Made by a program: the position numbers and the translations under genes
In this document: piece after piece, positions 8,569-16,427 of the stretch
Layout: the number at the start of each line of letters is the position of its first letter
Numbering within the stretch: the first letter of the stretch is position 1
From: Nitrospiraceae bacterium
GTDB taxonomy: Bacteria; Nitrospirota; Thermodesulfovibrionia; Thermodesulfovibrionales; UBA1546
Length of the DNA: 64,000 bases
Direction: 5' to 3'
NCBI GenBank assembly: GCA_021373015.1
Contig: JAJFTJ010000006.1
Location: 60,237 to 124,236 of the forward strand
Notes under the pieces: generated by a model
The model's database searches: none
What the model was told of the DNA's origin: nothing
The model's input: only the letters and a program-made list of their open reading frames with translations

Positions 8569-9051
8569 ATGGGGAAACTAACTCATCTGGACAAACATGG
8601 CAGACCAAAAATGGTGGATGTGAGCGCCAAACCTTTAACCTCAAGGGAAGCTGTTGCCAGAGGTTCTGTTTATATGAAAAAAACGACTCTCAATCTCATC
8701 ATGAAAGGCAAGGTTGCTAAAGGTGATGTATTTAATGTTGCAAAGATAGCCGGGATCATGTCTGCAAAAAATACGGATAAACTTATTCCCCTTTGTCATC
8801 CACTAAATATTACTTCAGTCGACATTGACTTCAAGCCTGACAACAAAAAAAACAGGATAGAGATTGAATCAAGGGTAAAGATAACAGGACAGACAGGAGT
8901 TGAGATGGAAGCGCTTACAGCAGTTTCAGTTGCAGCCCTGACAATCTATGACATGTGCAAGGCAGTTGACAAGGAAATGACAATCTCTGAAATAATGTTG
9001 ATAGAAAAAAGCGGCGGTAAAAGCGGAACTTTTCTTAGAAAAACAAAATAA
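8569..9051 (+). CDS. moaC: Cyclic pyranopterin monophosphate synthase MoaC
   Basis: Second enzyme of molybdenum-cofactor synthesis, forming cyclic pyranopterin monophosphate from the MoaA product. The start (KLTHLDKHGRPKMVDVSAK) aligns directly with known MoaC proteins. The active-site stretch LIPLCHPL and the C-terminal block GVEMEALTAVSVAALTIYDM are both intact. Length 160 aa is normal. No other moa genes are nearby, but a molybdopterin enzyme is encoded at 34559-37615. Stops converge with the next gene with three bases between. Confidence 0.96.
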   Translation: MGKLTHLDKHGRPKMVDVSAKPLTSREAVARGSVYMKKTTLNLIMKGKVAKGDVFNVAKIAGIMSAKNTDKLIPLCHPLNITSVDIDFKPDNKKNRIEIESRVKITGQTGVEMEALTAVSVAALTIYDMCKAVDKEMTISEIMLIEKSGGKSGTFLRKTK

Positions 9052-9054
9052 AAT

Positions 9055-10515
9055 TTACTGCCCTTTTATTTTTTTTAACCACTTTAGCGCTTTAACATTT
9101 CCTGCTTCGAATTTTAAAGCCTTCTCGAATTGAGTAATTGCTCTCTTGTTCAACCCTTCTTTAGCATAAAGCAATCCTAGATTTGCATAATGCTCTCCAA
9201 TCATAGGTTCGAGCTTTATTGTCTCAAGCAGCGCATCTTCTGCTTCTTTGAGTCTGTTTGGAATTTTTGAAAGCGCTAAAGAAAGATAGCTCCAGTATTG
9301 CGCTACTTTCGGATTCATTTTTACCGCCTCGTTAAATAATTCTACTGCGGTTTCGTAATCATCCTCTTTTAATTTTTCTGTGCCGAGCATGAATTTCTTT
9401 TCTCCGTCTGATGCGCCGGTTGAATTCTCTTCCAAATCTGACGTGCCTAAAGGTGCAGGATGAGAATCAAAATATTGTTTTCTTTTTGTCTCGTCTTTTA
9501 ATTCTTCATATGCGTTAGACAGGGCATCGAATATCGCTGTAAGCTTGTCTTTTAATGTAGTATCATGCGCATAAAAACATCTGTCAGGATGGAATTCTCT
9601 AGAAAGTCTGTAATAATTCTTCTTAATTGTATCAGCGTCTGATTTTCCATTAACCTCAAGCAGCTTATCAGGTCCAAGTCTGTTGAGATTGGGATAAATC
9701 TCCCTAACCTTTTTTACGAATTTATCTTCTTCCTCTGCAAAAGGCTGCAATATATCGTCAAGTGATATTGTTTCGCCTGTATCTTTAACATCTGCCTGTA
9801 CAGTTTCTTTCTTTTCAAGAATTCCTAATGACCAGAGGATATAAAGTGTTTTCATTGCCTCAAAAGATCCCATAAATGATCCGTCAATAAGTTCCTTTAT
9901 GGTTTTTATGCCGTCTACTTGAGGAAGCATTTTTTTGTCATCAGGACTTAAGTCCACATCCTGAAAAAGATTCCTTGGGTCTTTTGTAAGCCTTAAAACA
10001 GAGTCGGCATCAGGCATATGTGCTTTCAGCATTCCCCAGTTATTTATACGCTTCACTCCTTCATATATCAGCTTGCCCATACTCATCTGCAAGGTAATTA
10101 CCTCGTCTTTTGGAACCTCTCCTTCAATAAATTCGCATTCTCCCTCTTCAAGAAGGAAAAGACTGTGTATAATCTCTTTAACCTGATACTTAACTCCCCA
10201 GAAAAGATCTTTCGCCGTAAGATAACCGAGTTCAACAAGGATAGCTCCCTGACGCTTCTTTGTCTGCTTTAAAATTTTTACAGATTCTTCATACTGGTCA
10301 ACAGTAATCTTGCCTGCCTTAAGGAGCATCTCGCCCAGTCTGTCATCTTCATATGTTGATCCGGCAAATATTGCATCTCCTTTAACAAGGTAAACTTTCT
10401 TTGTAAAATTAGGAGTTGTTACTGCAAGAGTTCCTGTTAATCTTTCATGATTCAGCTTAAATAGTATTTTTTGAAGGCTTAAATTTCTTAGGTTGTATTT
10501 TAGTGTCTGAGCCAT
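9055..10515 (-). CDS. PATAN (DUF4388) - J-domain - TPR fusion protein
   Basis: 486-aa cytoplasmic protein with an unusual domain chain. Residues 1-150 look like a PATAN/DUF4388 domain (LQKILFKLNHERLTGTLAV, then DRLGEMLLKAGKI and AILVELGYLT), a module seen in bacterial signalling proteins linked to motility and polarity. Residues about 280-350 are a DnaJ domain with the HPD tripeptide at 309-311 (REFHPDRCF), which would recruit an Hsp70. The C-terminus (about 370-486) holds TPR repeats. AAAGGTGG sits upstream of the ATG. Downstream on the same strand after amrA. Its Hsp70 and its target are unknown. Confidence 0.82.
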   Translation of the reverse strand: MAQTLKYNLRNLSLQKILFKLNHERLTGTLAVTTPNFTKKVYLVKGDAIFAGSTYEDDRLGEMLLKAGKITVDQYEESVKILKQTKKRQGAILVELGYLTAKDLFWGVKYQVKEIIHSLFLLEEGECEFIEGEVPKDEVITLQMSMGKLIYEGVKRINNWGMLKAHMPDADSVLRLTKDPRNLFQDVDLSPDDKKMLPQVDGIKTIKELIDGSFMGSFEAMKTLYILWSLGILEKKETVQADVKDTGETISLDDILQPFAEEEDKFVKKVREIYPNLNRLGPDKLLEVNGKSDADTIKKNYYRLSREFHPDRCFYAHDTTLKDKLTAIFDALSNAYEELKDETKRKQYFDSHPAPLGTSDLEENSTGASDGEKKFMLGTEKLKEDDYETAVELFNEAVKMNPKVAQYWSYLSLALSKIPNRLKEAEDALLETIKLEPMIGEHYANLGLLYAKEGLNKRAITQFEKALKFEAGNVKALKWLKKIKGQ

Positions 10516-10526
10516 TTATCCACCTT

Positions 10527-11036
10527 TCAGTTATGTCTCCTTACTTCAAACCTGAAAATCTTTATATCTTTATCATCGGGAGAGATTCCTCCCTTAATTT
10601 TTGCAATTCTCAGCTGCTCATCAACAGTATCAACACCCTCAAGATCAGGAAGCAGCAAGCCCTTTTTGTAGCCTTTTGATATTATAACTCCGTATTTCTT
10701 AGTATCCAATTTATTTACATCTATTACTTCTTCAGGCGGTGTAAGCACATCAATAGAATATGTAAGTTCATCCAGTTCATCTTTCTTAACACTATTGAAT
10801 CTTGGATCTTGTGTTGCCGCACAGATAGCATTTTTTATAATCTCTAACGCCACATTTTGGCAGGATGGAATAAATGTTCCTATGCATCCCCTTAATTCTC
10901 CATGTTTTTTAATGCAGACAAAAACTCCGGCCTGTTCTTTCATTTCCAGGGTTAGTTCTGACGGCGGGGATATAGCGCGTCCTTCTTTGATATAAGCCTC
11001 TATAGCTTCCTTCGCCAGCTTAACAAGAGAATGCAT
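10527..11036 (-). CDS. amrA: AmmeMemoRadiSam system protein A (AMMECR1 family)
   Basis: Bacterial AMMECR1-domain protein of 169 aa. The defining hexapeptide region LRGCIGTF is at residues 48-55. Further conserved stretches are ISPPSEL near the start and [20 protein letters not shown] in the C-terminal half. The function is not known; it genetically accompanies the radical SAM protein AmrS, encoded at 5385-6395, and Memo, which is not in the window. The ATG abuts the stop of the upstream prenyl synthase gene, so it is in a minus-strand operon with that gene and the PATAN/J-domain gene downstream. Confidence 0.9.
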   Translation of the reverse strand: MHSLVKLAKEAIEAYIKEGRAISPPSELTLEMKEQAGVFVCIKKHGELRGCIGTFIPSCQNVALEIIKNAICAATQDPRFNSVKKDELDELTYSIDVLTPPEEVIDVNKLDTKKYGVIISKGYKKGLLLPDLEGVDTVDEQLRIAKIKGGISPDDKDIKIFRFEVRRHN

Positions 11037-12023
11037 TTATTTCTCCCTTAATACGGCATAATCAGCAAGACTAAACATGTATTCCTTTTCCTTTGAATCA
11101 GGGAACACAGACAACTCTGCTTTTGCCTCCTCAATCATCTCTCGCGCCCTTTGCAGAGATTTATCAAGAACATTATATTTTTTAAAAAGTGTTAATACTT
11201 TATTAAGACTGCTTTCCGAAAAAACATCAATCACAGCTTTTATCTCTTTTCTCTCGTTTTCGTCAGCGCTCTCGAATAAATAAATAAGAGGCAATGTTAT
11301 CTTGCTCTCTTCAAAGTCTTTACCGAGTTTTTTGCCGAGTTCATTTTCATCAGCCATATAATCAAGTATATCATCTGCCATCTGAAATGCAGCGCCTGCC
11401 TTAAGACCAAATCCAGCCAAGGCTTTTTTTTCAGCGTTTGTTCTAGCGCCAAGTATAGCGCCGATTCTGCATGATGCTGATATAAGCTCACCTGTCTTTG
11501 CAGATATTATTCTGAGATATTCTTCTTCTGTTATATCTATGTCTGCTGTTTTCTGAAGCTGTAATATCTCACCTTCTGTCATAGCTGTTGTAGCGCCTGA
11601 CAAAGACTCCATTATCTCTTGATTCTTGAATGAAACAGCAGATTTAAGCGCATTAGAATACAAAAAATCCCCTACAAGAATAACAATCTGATTGCCCCAT
11701 ATTGAATTTGCAGCAGACTTTCCCCTTCGTATCTGCGCTCCATCCACAACATCATCATGCAGAAGCGATGACATGTGTATAAGTTCTACAATAGCCGCAA
11801 GCCTCAAGTGTTCATCGCCCTTATATCCTGAAATTCTTGCACTGGACAGAAGAAAGAGAGGTCTCAATTTCTTGCCTCCGCTGTCAAGGAGATATTTTCC
11901 CACAAGCGGAATTAACGGAACACTGCTCTCGAACAATTCCATTAATCTGTCATTTACAAGGCGAAGCTCGCTGTCATATTCATCAAAAACTTGTTTTATG
12001 TCCACTGTCTTATGATAAACCAT
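11037..12023 (-). CDS. Polyprenyl (octaprenyl-type) diphosphate synthase
   Basis: Trans-prenyltransferase that elongates farnesyl diphosphate with isopentenyl units, likely making the quinone side chain. The two Asp-rich motifs are DDVVD at 90-95 (LLHDDVVDGAQIRRGK) and DDILD at 217-221 (FQMADDILDYMAD); the IPP-binding GGKKLRP is at 49-55. Length 328 aa is typical of IspB/HepT-like enzymes. Chain length cannot be read from sequence by eye. With mqnB at 62733 this supports menaquinone as the quinone. The stop abuts the amrA start. Confidence 0.92.
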   Translation of the reverse strand: MVYHKTVDIKQVFDEYDSELRLVNDRLMELFESSVPLIPLVGKYLLDSGGKKLRPLFLLSSARISGYKGDEHLRLAAIVELIHMSSLLHDDVVDGAQIRRGKSAANSIWGNQIVILVGDFLYSNALKSAVSFKNQEIMESLSGATTAMTEGEILQLQKTADIDITEEEYLRIISAKTGELISASCRIGAILGARTNAEKKALAGFGLKAGAAFQMADDILDYMADENELGKKLGKDFEESKITLPLIYLFESADENERKEIKAVIDVFSESSLNKVLTLFKKYNVLDKSLQRAREMIEEAKAELSVFPDSKEKEYMFSLADYAVLREK

Positions 12024-12031
12024 ATAATTAA

Positions 12032-13090
12032 TTAGATGCGTATCTCCTCAAGATTAGCATTTTTTTTCGCAATTTTCCTTAAATCCTTGGGCCTGAATGC
12101 TCCCTTCTCAGTGACAATCGCTGTTATATATTTAGCAGGAGTAACATCAAAAGCGAGATTCCTTACCATTATATTGTCTGGCGCTATCTGGCACTTTCCG
12201 AATATGTGCGTAACTTCTTCAGTATCGCGTTCTTCTATAGGAATCATACTGCCATTTGGCATCTTGAAATCAATACTGCTCAGTGGCGCTGCAACATAAA
12301 ATGGTATCTTGTTTTCTTTGCAAAGCACTGCAACAGTGTATGTCCCAATCTTGTTTGCAACATCACCGTTTCTTACAGTTCTGTCTGTTCCAACTATAGC
12401 AAGATTTATTTCTCCCTTTTTTATAAGAGCGCCGGCAGTATTGTCTGTTATAAGAGTCACAGGCACGCCCGCCTGCATGAATTCCCATGCAGTAAGCCTT
12501 GCGCCTTGCAGCACAGGCCTTGTCTCATCAGCAATAACCTGAATCTTTTTGCCCTGTTCAATAGCAGTATAAATAGCTGATGTTGCTGTGCCGTATCCGC
12601 CTGTTGCAAGACACCCTGCATTGCAATGTGTGAGAATTGTATCCCCGTCTTTTATGAATTTTGCTCCATATCGTCCTATTGCTTTATTAACCTCAATGTC
12701 TTCTTCATGTATCTTGAGAGCCTCTGAAATCAAAAGCTCTTTAAGCCTGTTTACGGATTCGTGTTTGTTTTCACGAAGCATTTTTTTAATTCTTTCTATA
12801 GCCCACTTTATGTTTACTGCCGTGGGTCTGGTCAAAAGGAGAAAGTCGCATATTTTATTAATGCCTTCAAAAAACTCTTTAAATTTTTTTGCTGTTAAAT
12901 CCTGTGCTCCAAGAGCGATCCCCATGGCTGCAGCAATCCCGATAGCAGGCGCTCCCCTAATCCAGAGTTTTTTTATTGCCTCTACAATAAGCTGATAGTT
13001 GTTACACTCTATAAATTTTACTTCTATGGGGAGTCTGCTCTGGTCGAGCAATATTACCTTGCCGTCTCTCCATTCAATGGCTTTTACCAT
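12032..13090 (-). CDS. mtnA: S-methyl-5-thioribose-1-phosphate isomerase
   Basis: Isomerises methylthioribose-1-phosphate to methylthioribulose-1-phosphate in methionine salvage; some homologues also act on deoxyribose- or ribose-1-phosphate. An eIF2B-like fold with catalytic Cys160 (THCNAGCLATGGYGT) and Asp236 (IVGTDR), and the N-terminal IRGAPAIG loop. Length 352 aa is normal. No other mtn genes are in the window, so it may serve a shunt that ends in a different product. Its start overlaps the end of the upstream NRAMP gene by seven bases. Confidence 0.94.
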   Translation of the reverse strand: MVKAIEWRDGKVILLDQSRLPIEVKFIECNNYQLIVEAIKKLWIRGAPAIGIAAAMGIALGAQDLTAKKFKEFFEGINKICDFLLLTRPTAVNIKWAIERIKKMLRENKHESVNRLKELLISEALKIHEEDIEVNKAIGRYGAKFIKDGDTILTHCNAGCLATGGYGTATSAIYTAIEQGKKIQVIADETRPVLQGARLTAWEFMQAGVPVTLITDNTAGALIKKGEINLAIVGTDRTVRNGDVANKIGTYTVAVLCKENKIPFYVAAPLSSIDFKMPNGSMIPIEERDTEEVTHIFGKCQIAPDNIMVRNLAFDVTPAKYITAIVTEKGAFRPKDLRKIAKKNANLEEIRI

Positions 13091-14331
13091 AATGCCTTTA
13101 TTCCTTCAGGAATAAAATTTGATGCAATGAAAAATATTGTAAGACAGATTATTACGATTATTGTCGCCAGGCAGATGTAATTGTAGCTTTTGGGATTTAT
13201 GTATTCACCCATCAGTTTTTTGTCATTAACAAGCATAAGTGCATAAACCAGAACAAATGGGAGCAAGAGTCCGTTAATAACAGCAGACAGCACCATTAAA
13301 AAAACAAGCGGAGCTCCCGGTATTAAAATTATAATTGACGCCAGAGCTATAGTAAGCGTGTATATCCACATGAACTGAGGCGCCTCTTCAAAGGTTTTGT
13401 TTACGCCTGCCTCCCATCCCATTGCCTCGCATATATAATAGGCTGTTGCAAGAGGCACTATGATTGCGCCAAGAAGCGCCGCGTTTGCAAGACTCACTGC
13501 AAACAGAATATAAGCATAATCTCCGGCAAAAGGCTTTAGAGCCAGAGCTGCCTCTGATGCCTCATTTATTCTGATACCATGAGGAAACAACACGGTAGCG
13601 CATGTTACTATTATGAAAAAACTTACTATGTCTGTGATTGAGCAGCCTATTATTACATCGAGCCTTGATGCCTTGTATTGTTCTTTTTTTATCCCTTTTT
13701 CTGCTATCGAAGACTGCAGATAAAATTGCATCCATGGCGTTATGGTCGTGCCAATTATTGCAATGCTAAGCATTATGTATTCTGAACTGTATTGAATTTC
13801 AGGCACAAAAGTGCTCTTAAGAACAGGAAGCCATTCTGGTTTTGCCATAAGACCAGAGACAACGTATCCAAAATATAAAAGGCACGCAAACAAGAGTATT
13901 CTTTCAACAAACCAGTAACTACCTTTTATGACCAGCATCCAGATAAGTCCGGCTCCTATTGGAACCATGATATATTTGCTTATCCCAAGCGTTTCCATAC
14001 TTGCTGCCCATCCAGCAAGATTTGCAACCGTATTTCCAAAGTTCGCTATCAACAAACCCAGCATCATGAAAAATGCTGCCCTTACGCCGAACTTCTCTCG
14101 TATTAGATCGGAAAGTCCCTTGCCTGTCACAACACCCATGCGCGCTACCATCTCCTGAATGACAACAAGAGCTACTGTGGTTGGGACAAGAGTCCATAGA
14201 AGGGCATAACCGAATCTTGCCCCTGCAACAGAATAAGTCGTTATACCACTGGCATCATTATCAATATTTGCGGTTATTATTCCAGGACCCATTACAGCAA
14301 GGAAAAGGGTTATTTTTTTATAGAACTTCAA
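13084..14331 (-). CDS. NRAMP-family divalent metal transporter, non-canonical metal site (NRMT-like)
   Basis: 415-aa polytopic membrane protein with about 11 hydrophobic segments and the NRAMP fold. The metal site differs from MntH. In the first helix the usual DPGN aligns with DASG (IDNDASGITTYS), and in the sixth helix the usual MPH aligns with TPW (GTTITPWMQFYLQSS). The Asp is kept, but the Asn and the metal-liganding Met are lost. Loss of the Met is reported for the NRAMP-related magnesium transporters, so Mg2+ is a plausible substrate, but this is inference. The start overlaps the upstream MgtE-N/CBS gene by ATGA, and its stop overlaps mtnA by seven bases. Confidence 0.88.
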   Translation of the reverse strand: MKFYKKITLFLAVMGPGIITANIDNDASGITTYSVAGARFGYALLWTLVPTTVALVVIQEMVARMGVVTGKGLSDLIREKFGVRAAFFMMLGLLIANFGNTVANLAGWAASMETLGISKYIMVPIGAGLIWMLVIKGSYWFVERILLFACLLYFGYVVSGLMAKPEWLPVLKSTFVPEIQYSSEYIMLSIAIIGTTITPWMQFYLQSSIAEKGIKKEQYKASRLDVIIGCSITDIVSFFIIVTCATVLFPHGIRINEASEAALALKPFAGDYAYILFAVSLANAALLGAIIVPLATAYYICEAMGWEAGVNKTFEEAPQFMWIYTLTIALASIIILIPGAPLVFLMVLSAVINGLLLPFVLVYALMLVNDKKLMGEYINPKSYNYICLATIIVIICLTIFFIASNFIPEGIKALW

Positions 14332-15590
14332 ACCTTTCTCCTGGTTTTCTTTGCCGCCGACGGAAGAATCCTGTCAATTATGTCATCTATCGTTACAATC
14401 CCAAGCATACAACCATCAGCATCAACAACAGGCAATGCAACAAGATTGTACTTTGATATGATTCCTGCAACTTTCATTTCGTCAGCATCAGGCGTTACTG
14501 TTTTGGTTTTTTCCTCCATTATATCCACAAGTTTTGTCTCAGGAGAAGAAAGCAGAATCTCCCTCAAAGATACGACCCCTTTTAGCTTTTCTTCAGCATC
14601 TGTGACATATATGTAATAAACAGTCTCTACTTCCTCGGCATCTTGTCTGAATCTTTCAATAGTCTCGCCGACTGTTGTCTCAGGTCTGTAAGCAATAAAC
14701 TCATTAGTCATAATACCGCCTGCTGTATCCTCTTCATGCCCAAGTAGTTCCTTTATATCTTCTGCATCTTCTTTTTCAAGGCTTCCAAGAATTTTTTGCG
14801 CCTTTTCAACAGGGAGATCGCTAAGAACATCCGCAGCCTCGTCAGGCGCCATCATCTCGATAATGTCCGAAGCTTTTTCTGTATCTAGATCAGTAATAAT
14901 TGCAGTTTGTGTTTCAGGTTCAAGCTCTGAAATTGCATCGGCAGCGGTCTCTGCATCAAGATCTTGAAGAAATGTTGTTCCTTCTTTATGAGAAACCTGA
15001 CTGATTATAGCTGCAAGGTCTGCAGGATGAAGCTCTGTAACCATCTGTCTTGGTATTGTAAGAGATATTGCAGTAAGCCTGGGTTCCAGCGGCTGAAGAT
15101 AATTCCAGCTTATCATATTGTATGGAAGCTGAGCTTTGAATAATCTTAAAAAATCTTCACCGCCCCTCTCAACTCCAAGCCTTCTCATTATTCCTCTCAT
15201 ACCAACATCAACAGCTACAAGCACTGCCTCTGTGTTAAGACCTTCAAGCTTAACATCATTTACCCTTACAACCTTTGCACCATTAACATCAACAATCTGC
15301 TTGTCAAAAACATCTCTGACTAAAAGAAGATCTTCTTCATTGAACTGATATTTTCTAAGGTTTTCGAGATAAACATTTGCTGAGATTATTCTTTTGTTGA
15401 ATATATTAAGATCAGTCCAAGGAAGATAAAAAGACTTTCTTTTTCTTTCTATTATCAAACGTGAGATCTTTGGCAAAGGATCCCCTTTTACAACTATCAG
15501 CTCCTTTACCTTTCCCAATTCCTCGCCCTTTGGATCAAGCACAGGCTTGCCTAAAATCTCACTGACAAAAAGTTCACCCCAAAAAGACAT
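14328..15590 (-). CDS. PRC-barrel / MgtE-N / CBS-domain protein without channel
   Basis: 420-aa soluble protein. Residues about 8-150 contain two PRC-barrel-like segments (GKPVLDPKGEELGKVKELIV; later VDVNGAKVVRVNDVKLEGL). Residues about 185-285 are the helical MgtE N-terminal domain, with its repeated acidic helices (LHPADLAAII, APDEAADVLSDLP, EDAEDIKELLGH). Residues about 290-410 are paired CBS domains (GGIMTNEFIAY, GVVSLREILL, LPVVDADGCMLGIVTIDDIIDRI). In MgtE these cytosolic parts sense Mg2+ and gate the channel; here the transmembrane half is absent. The four-base overlap with the NRAMP-like gene suggests it regulates that transporter. GGAG precedes the ATG. Confidence 0.9.
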   Translation of the reverse strand: MSFWGELFVSEILGKPVLDPKGEELGKVKELIVVKGDPLPKISRLIIERKRKSFYLPWTDLNIFNKRIISANVYLENLRKYQFNEEDLLLVRDVFDKQIVDVNGAKVVRVNDVKLEGLNTEAVLVAVDVGMRGIMRRLGVERGGEDFLRLFKAQLPYNMISWNYLQPLEPRLTAISLTIPRQMVTELHPADLAAIISQVSHKEGTTFLQDLDAETAADAISELEPETQTAIITDLDTEKASDIIEMMAPDEAADVLSDLPVEKAQKILGSLEKEDAEDIKELLGHEEDTAGGIMTNEFIAYRPETTVGETIERFRQDAEEVETVYYIYVTDAEEKLKGVVSLREILLSSPETKLVDIMEEKTKTVTPDADEMKVAGIISKYNLVALPVVDADGCMLGIVTIDDIIDRILPSAAKKTRRKV

Positions 15591-15624
15591 ATCGCTGCTC
15601 CATTTTTGAAGATTTTATTAACTT

Positions 15625-15656
15625 TTGAGTATAACTCAACATATGCATTTCGACAA
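15625..15656 (-). promoter_or_regulatory. Promoter and overlapping palindrome of the MgtE-N/NRAMP operon
   Basis: On the minus strand TTGTCG (15651-15656) is 17 bases from TATACT (15628-15633). A perfect palindrome, TTGAGT-ATA-ACTCAA (15625-15639), covers the -10 box, a typical place for a repressor operator. The leader to the ATG at 15590 would be about 30 bases. Confidence 0.5.
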
Positions 15657-15732
15657 TACAAAAATTGCAGGGTATCACACACAATTTTTACCTTGTAAGC
15701 TGAAGACAAACAAAAAATAATATTATCCTTTA

Positions 15733-15761
15733 TTGCCAATTCCAGATAAAATACCTATATA
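15733..15761 (+). promoter_or_regulatory. Promoter of the nitroreductase gene
   Basis: TTGCCA (15733-15738), 17-base spacer, TATATA (15756-15761). A strong GGAGG follows at 15771-15775, five bases from the ATG at 15780. Confidence 0.5.
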
Positions 15762-15779
15762 AAATATTATGGAGGCAAT

Positions 15780-16289
15780 ATGGACGCGATAGATGCGATT
15801 TTGACCAGAAGGAGCATTAGAAAATATACAGCGCAGCCTGTTCCAAAAGAACTGATAACAGAACTTATCAGAGCTGCCATGAGCGCGCCTTCAGCCGGGA
15901 ACCAGCAGCCATGGCATTTCATTGTTATTGATGATAGAAAAACTCTTGACAGCATACCTGAATTTCATCCTCATTCATTAATGCTTAAGAAGTCTCCAGC
16001 AGCTGTACTCGTCTGCGGAGACCCTTCACTTGAGACACACAAAGACTATTGGATGATAGACTGTTCGGCAGCAACAGAAAATTTTCTTCTTGCTGCACAT
16101 GCCAAAGGGCTGGGCGCTGTATGGCTGGGGATATATCCACGACAAGACCGTGTTGCAAATATAAGAAAACTCCTTAATGTTCCAGAGAACATTATCCCTT
16201 TCTCCCTAATATCCATAGGATACCCTGCTGAAAAAAGACCTGCAGAAAATAGATTTAAAAATGAAAGAATTCACAAAAACAGTTGGTAA
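15780..16289 (+). CDS. Nitroreductase-family FMN protein
   Basis: 169-aa flavin oxidoreductase. The FMN-binding start (ILTRRSIRKYTAQPVP) and the SAPSAGNQQPWHFIVI block are diagnostic of the family, and the C-terminal GLGAVWLGIYP segment is present. Such short members use NAD(P)H or other donors to reduce nitro groups, quinones or flavins; the physiological substrate cannot be told. It has its own promoter and an ideal ribosome binding site. It is followed by the NifS-like operon after 138 bases containing another promoter. Confidence 0.9.
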   Translation: MDAIDAILTRRSIRKYTAQPVPKELITELIRAAMSAPSAGNQQPWHFIVIDDRKTLDSIPEFHPHSLMLKKSPAAVLVCGDPSLETHKDYWMIDCSAATENFLLAAHAKGLGAVWLGIYPRQDRVANIRKLLNVPENIIPFSLISIGYPAEKRPAENRFKNERIHKNSW

Positions 16290-16348
16290 GCAGATATTTT
16301 TTAACAATCAACTGCAAGCCGTGAGTGTTTTGTATTTTCTTTGAACAC

Positions 16349-16378
16349 TTGATAGATTTAATGAATCTGTTTTATAGT
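16349..16378 (+). promoter_or_regulatory. Promoter and palindrome before the nifS-like operon
   Basis: TTGATA (16349-16354), 18-base spacer, TATAGT (16373-16378). The spacer carries the inverted repeat AGATT-TAATG-AATCT (16354-16368), which could be an operator for an Fe-S-responsive regulator. No regulator gene is nearby, so this is only suggestive. Confidence 0.45.
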
Positions 16379-16427
16379 TTAACAAAAGATTATTGCAAAT
16401 TTATGCCAGAGAGAAAACAGGTTAATT

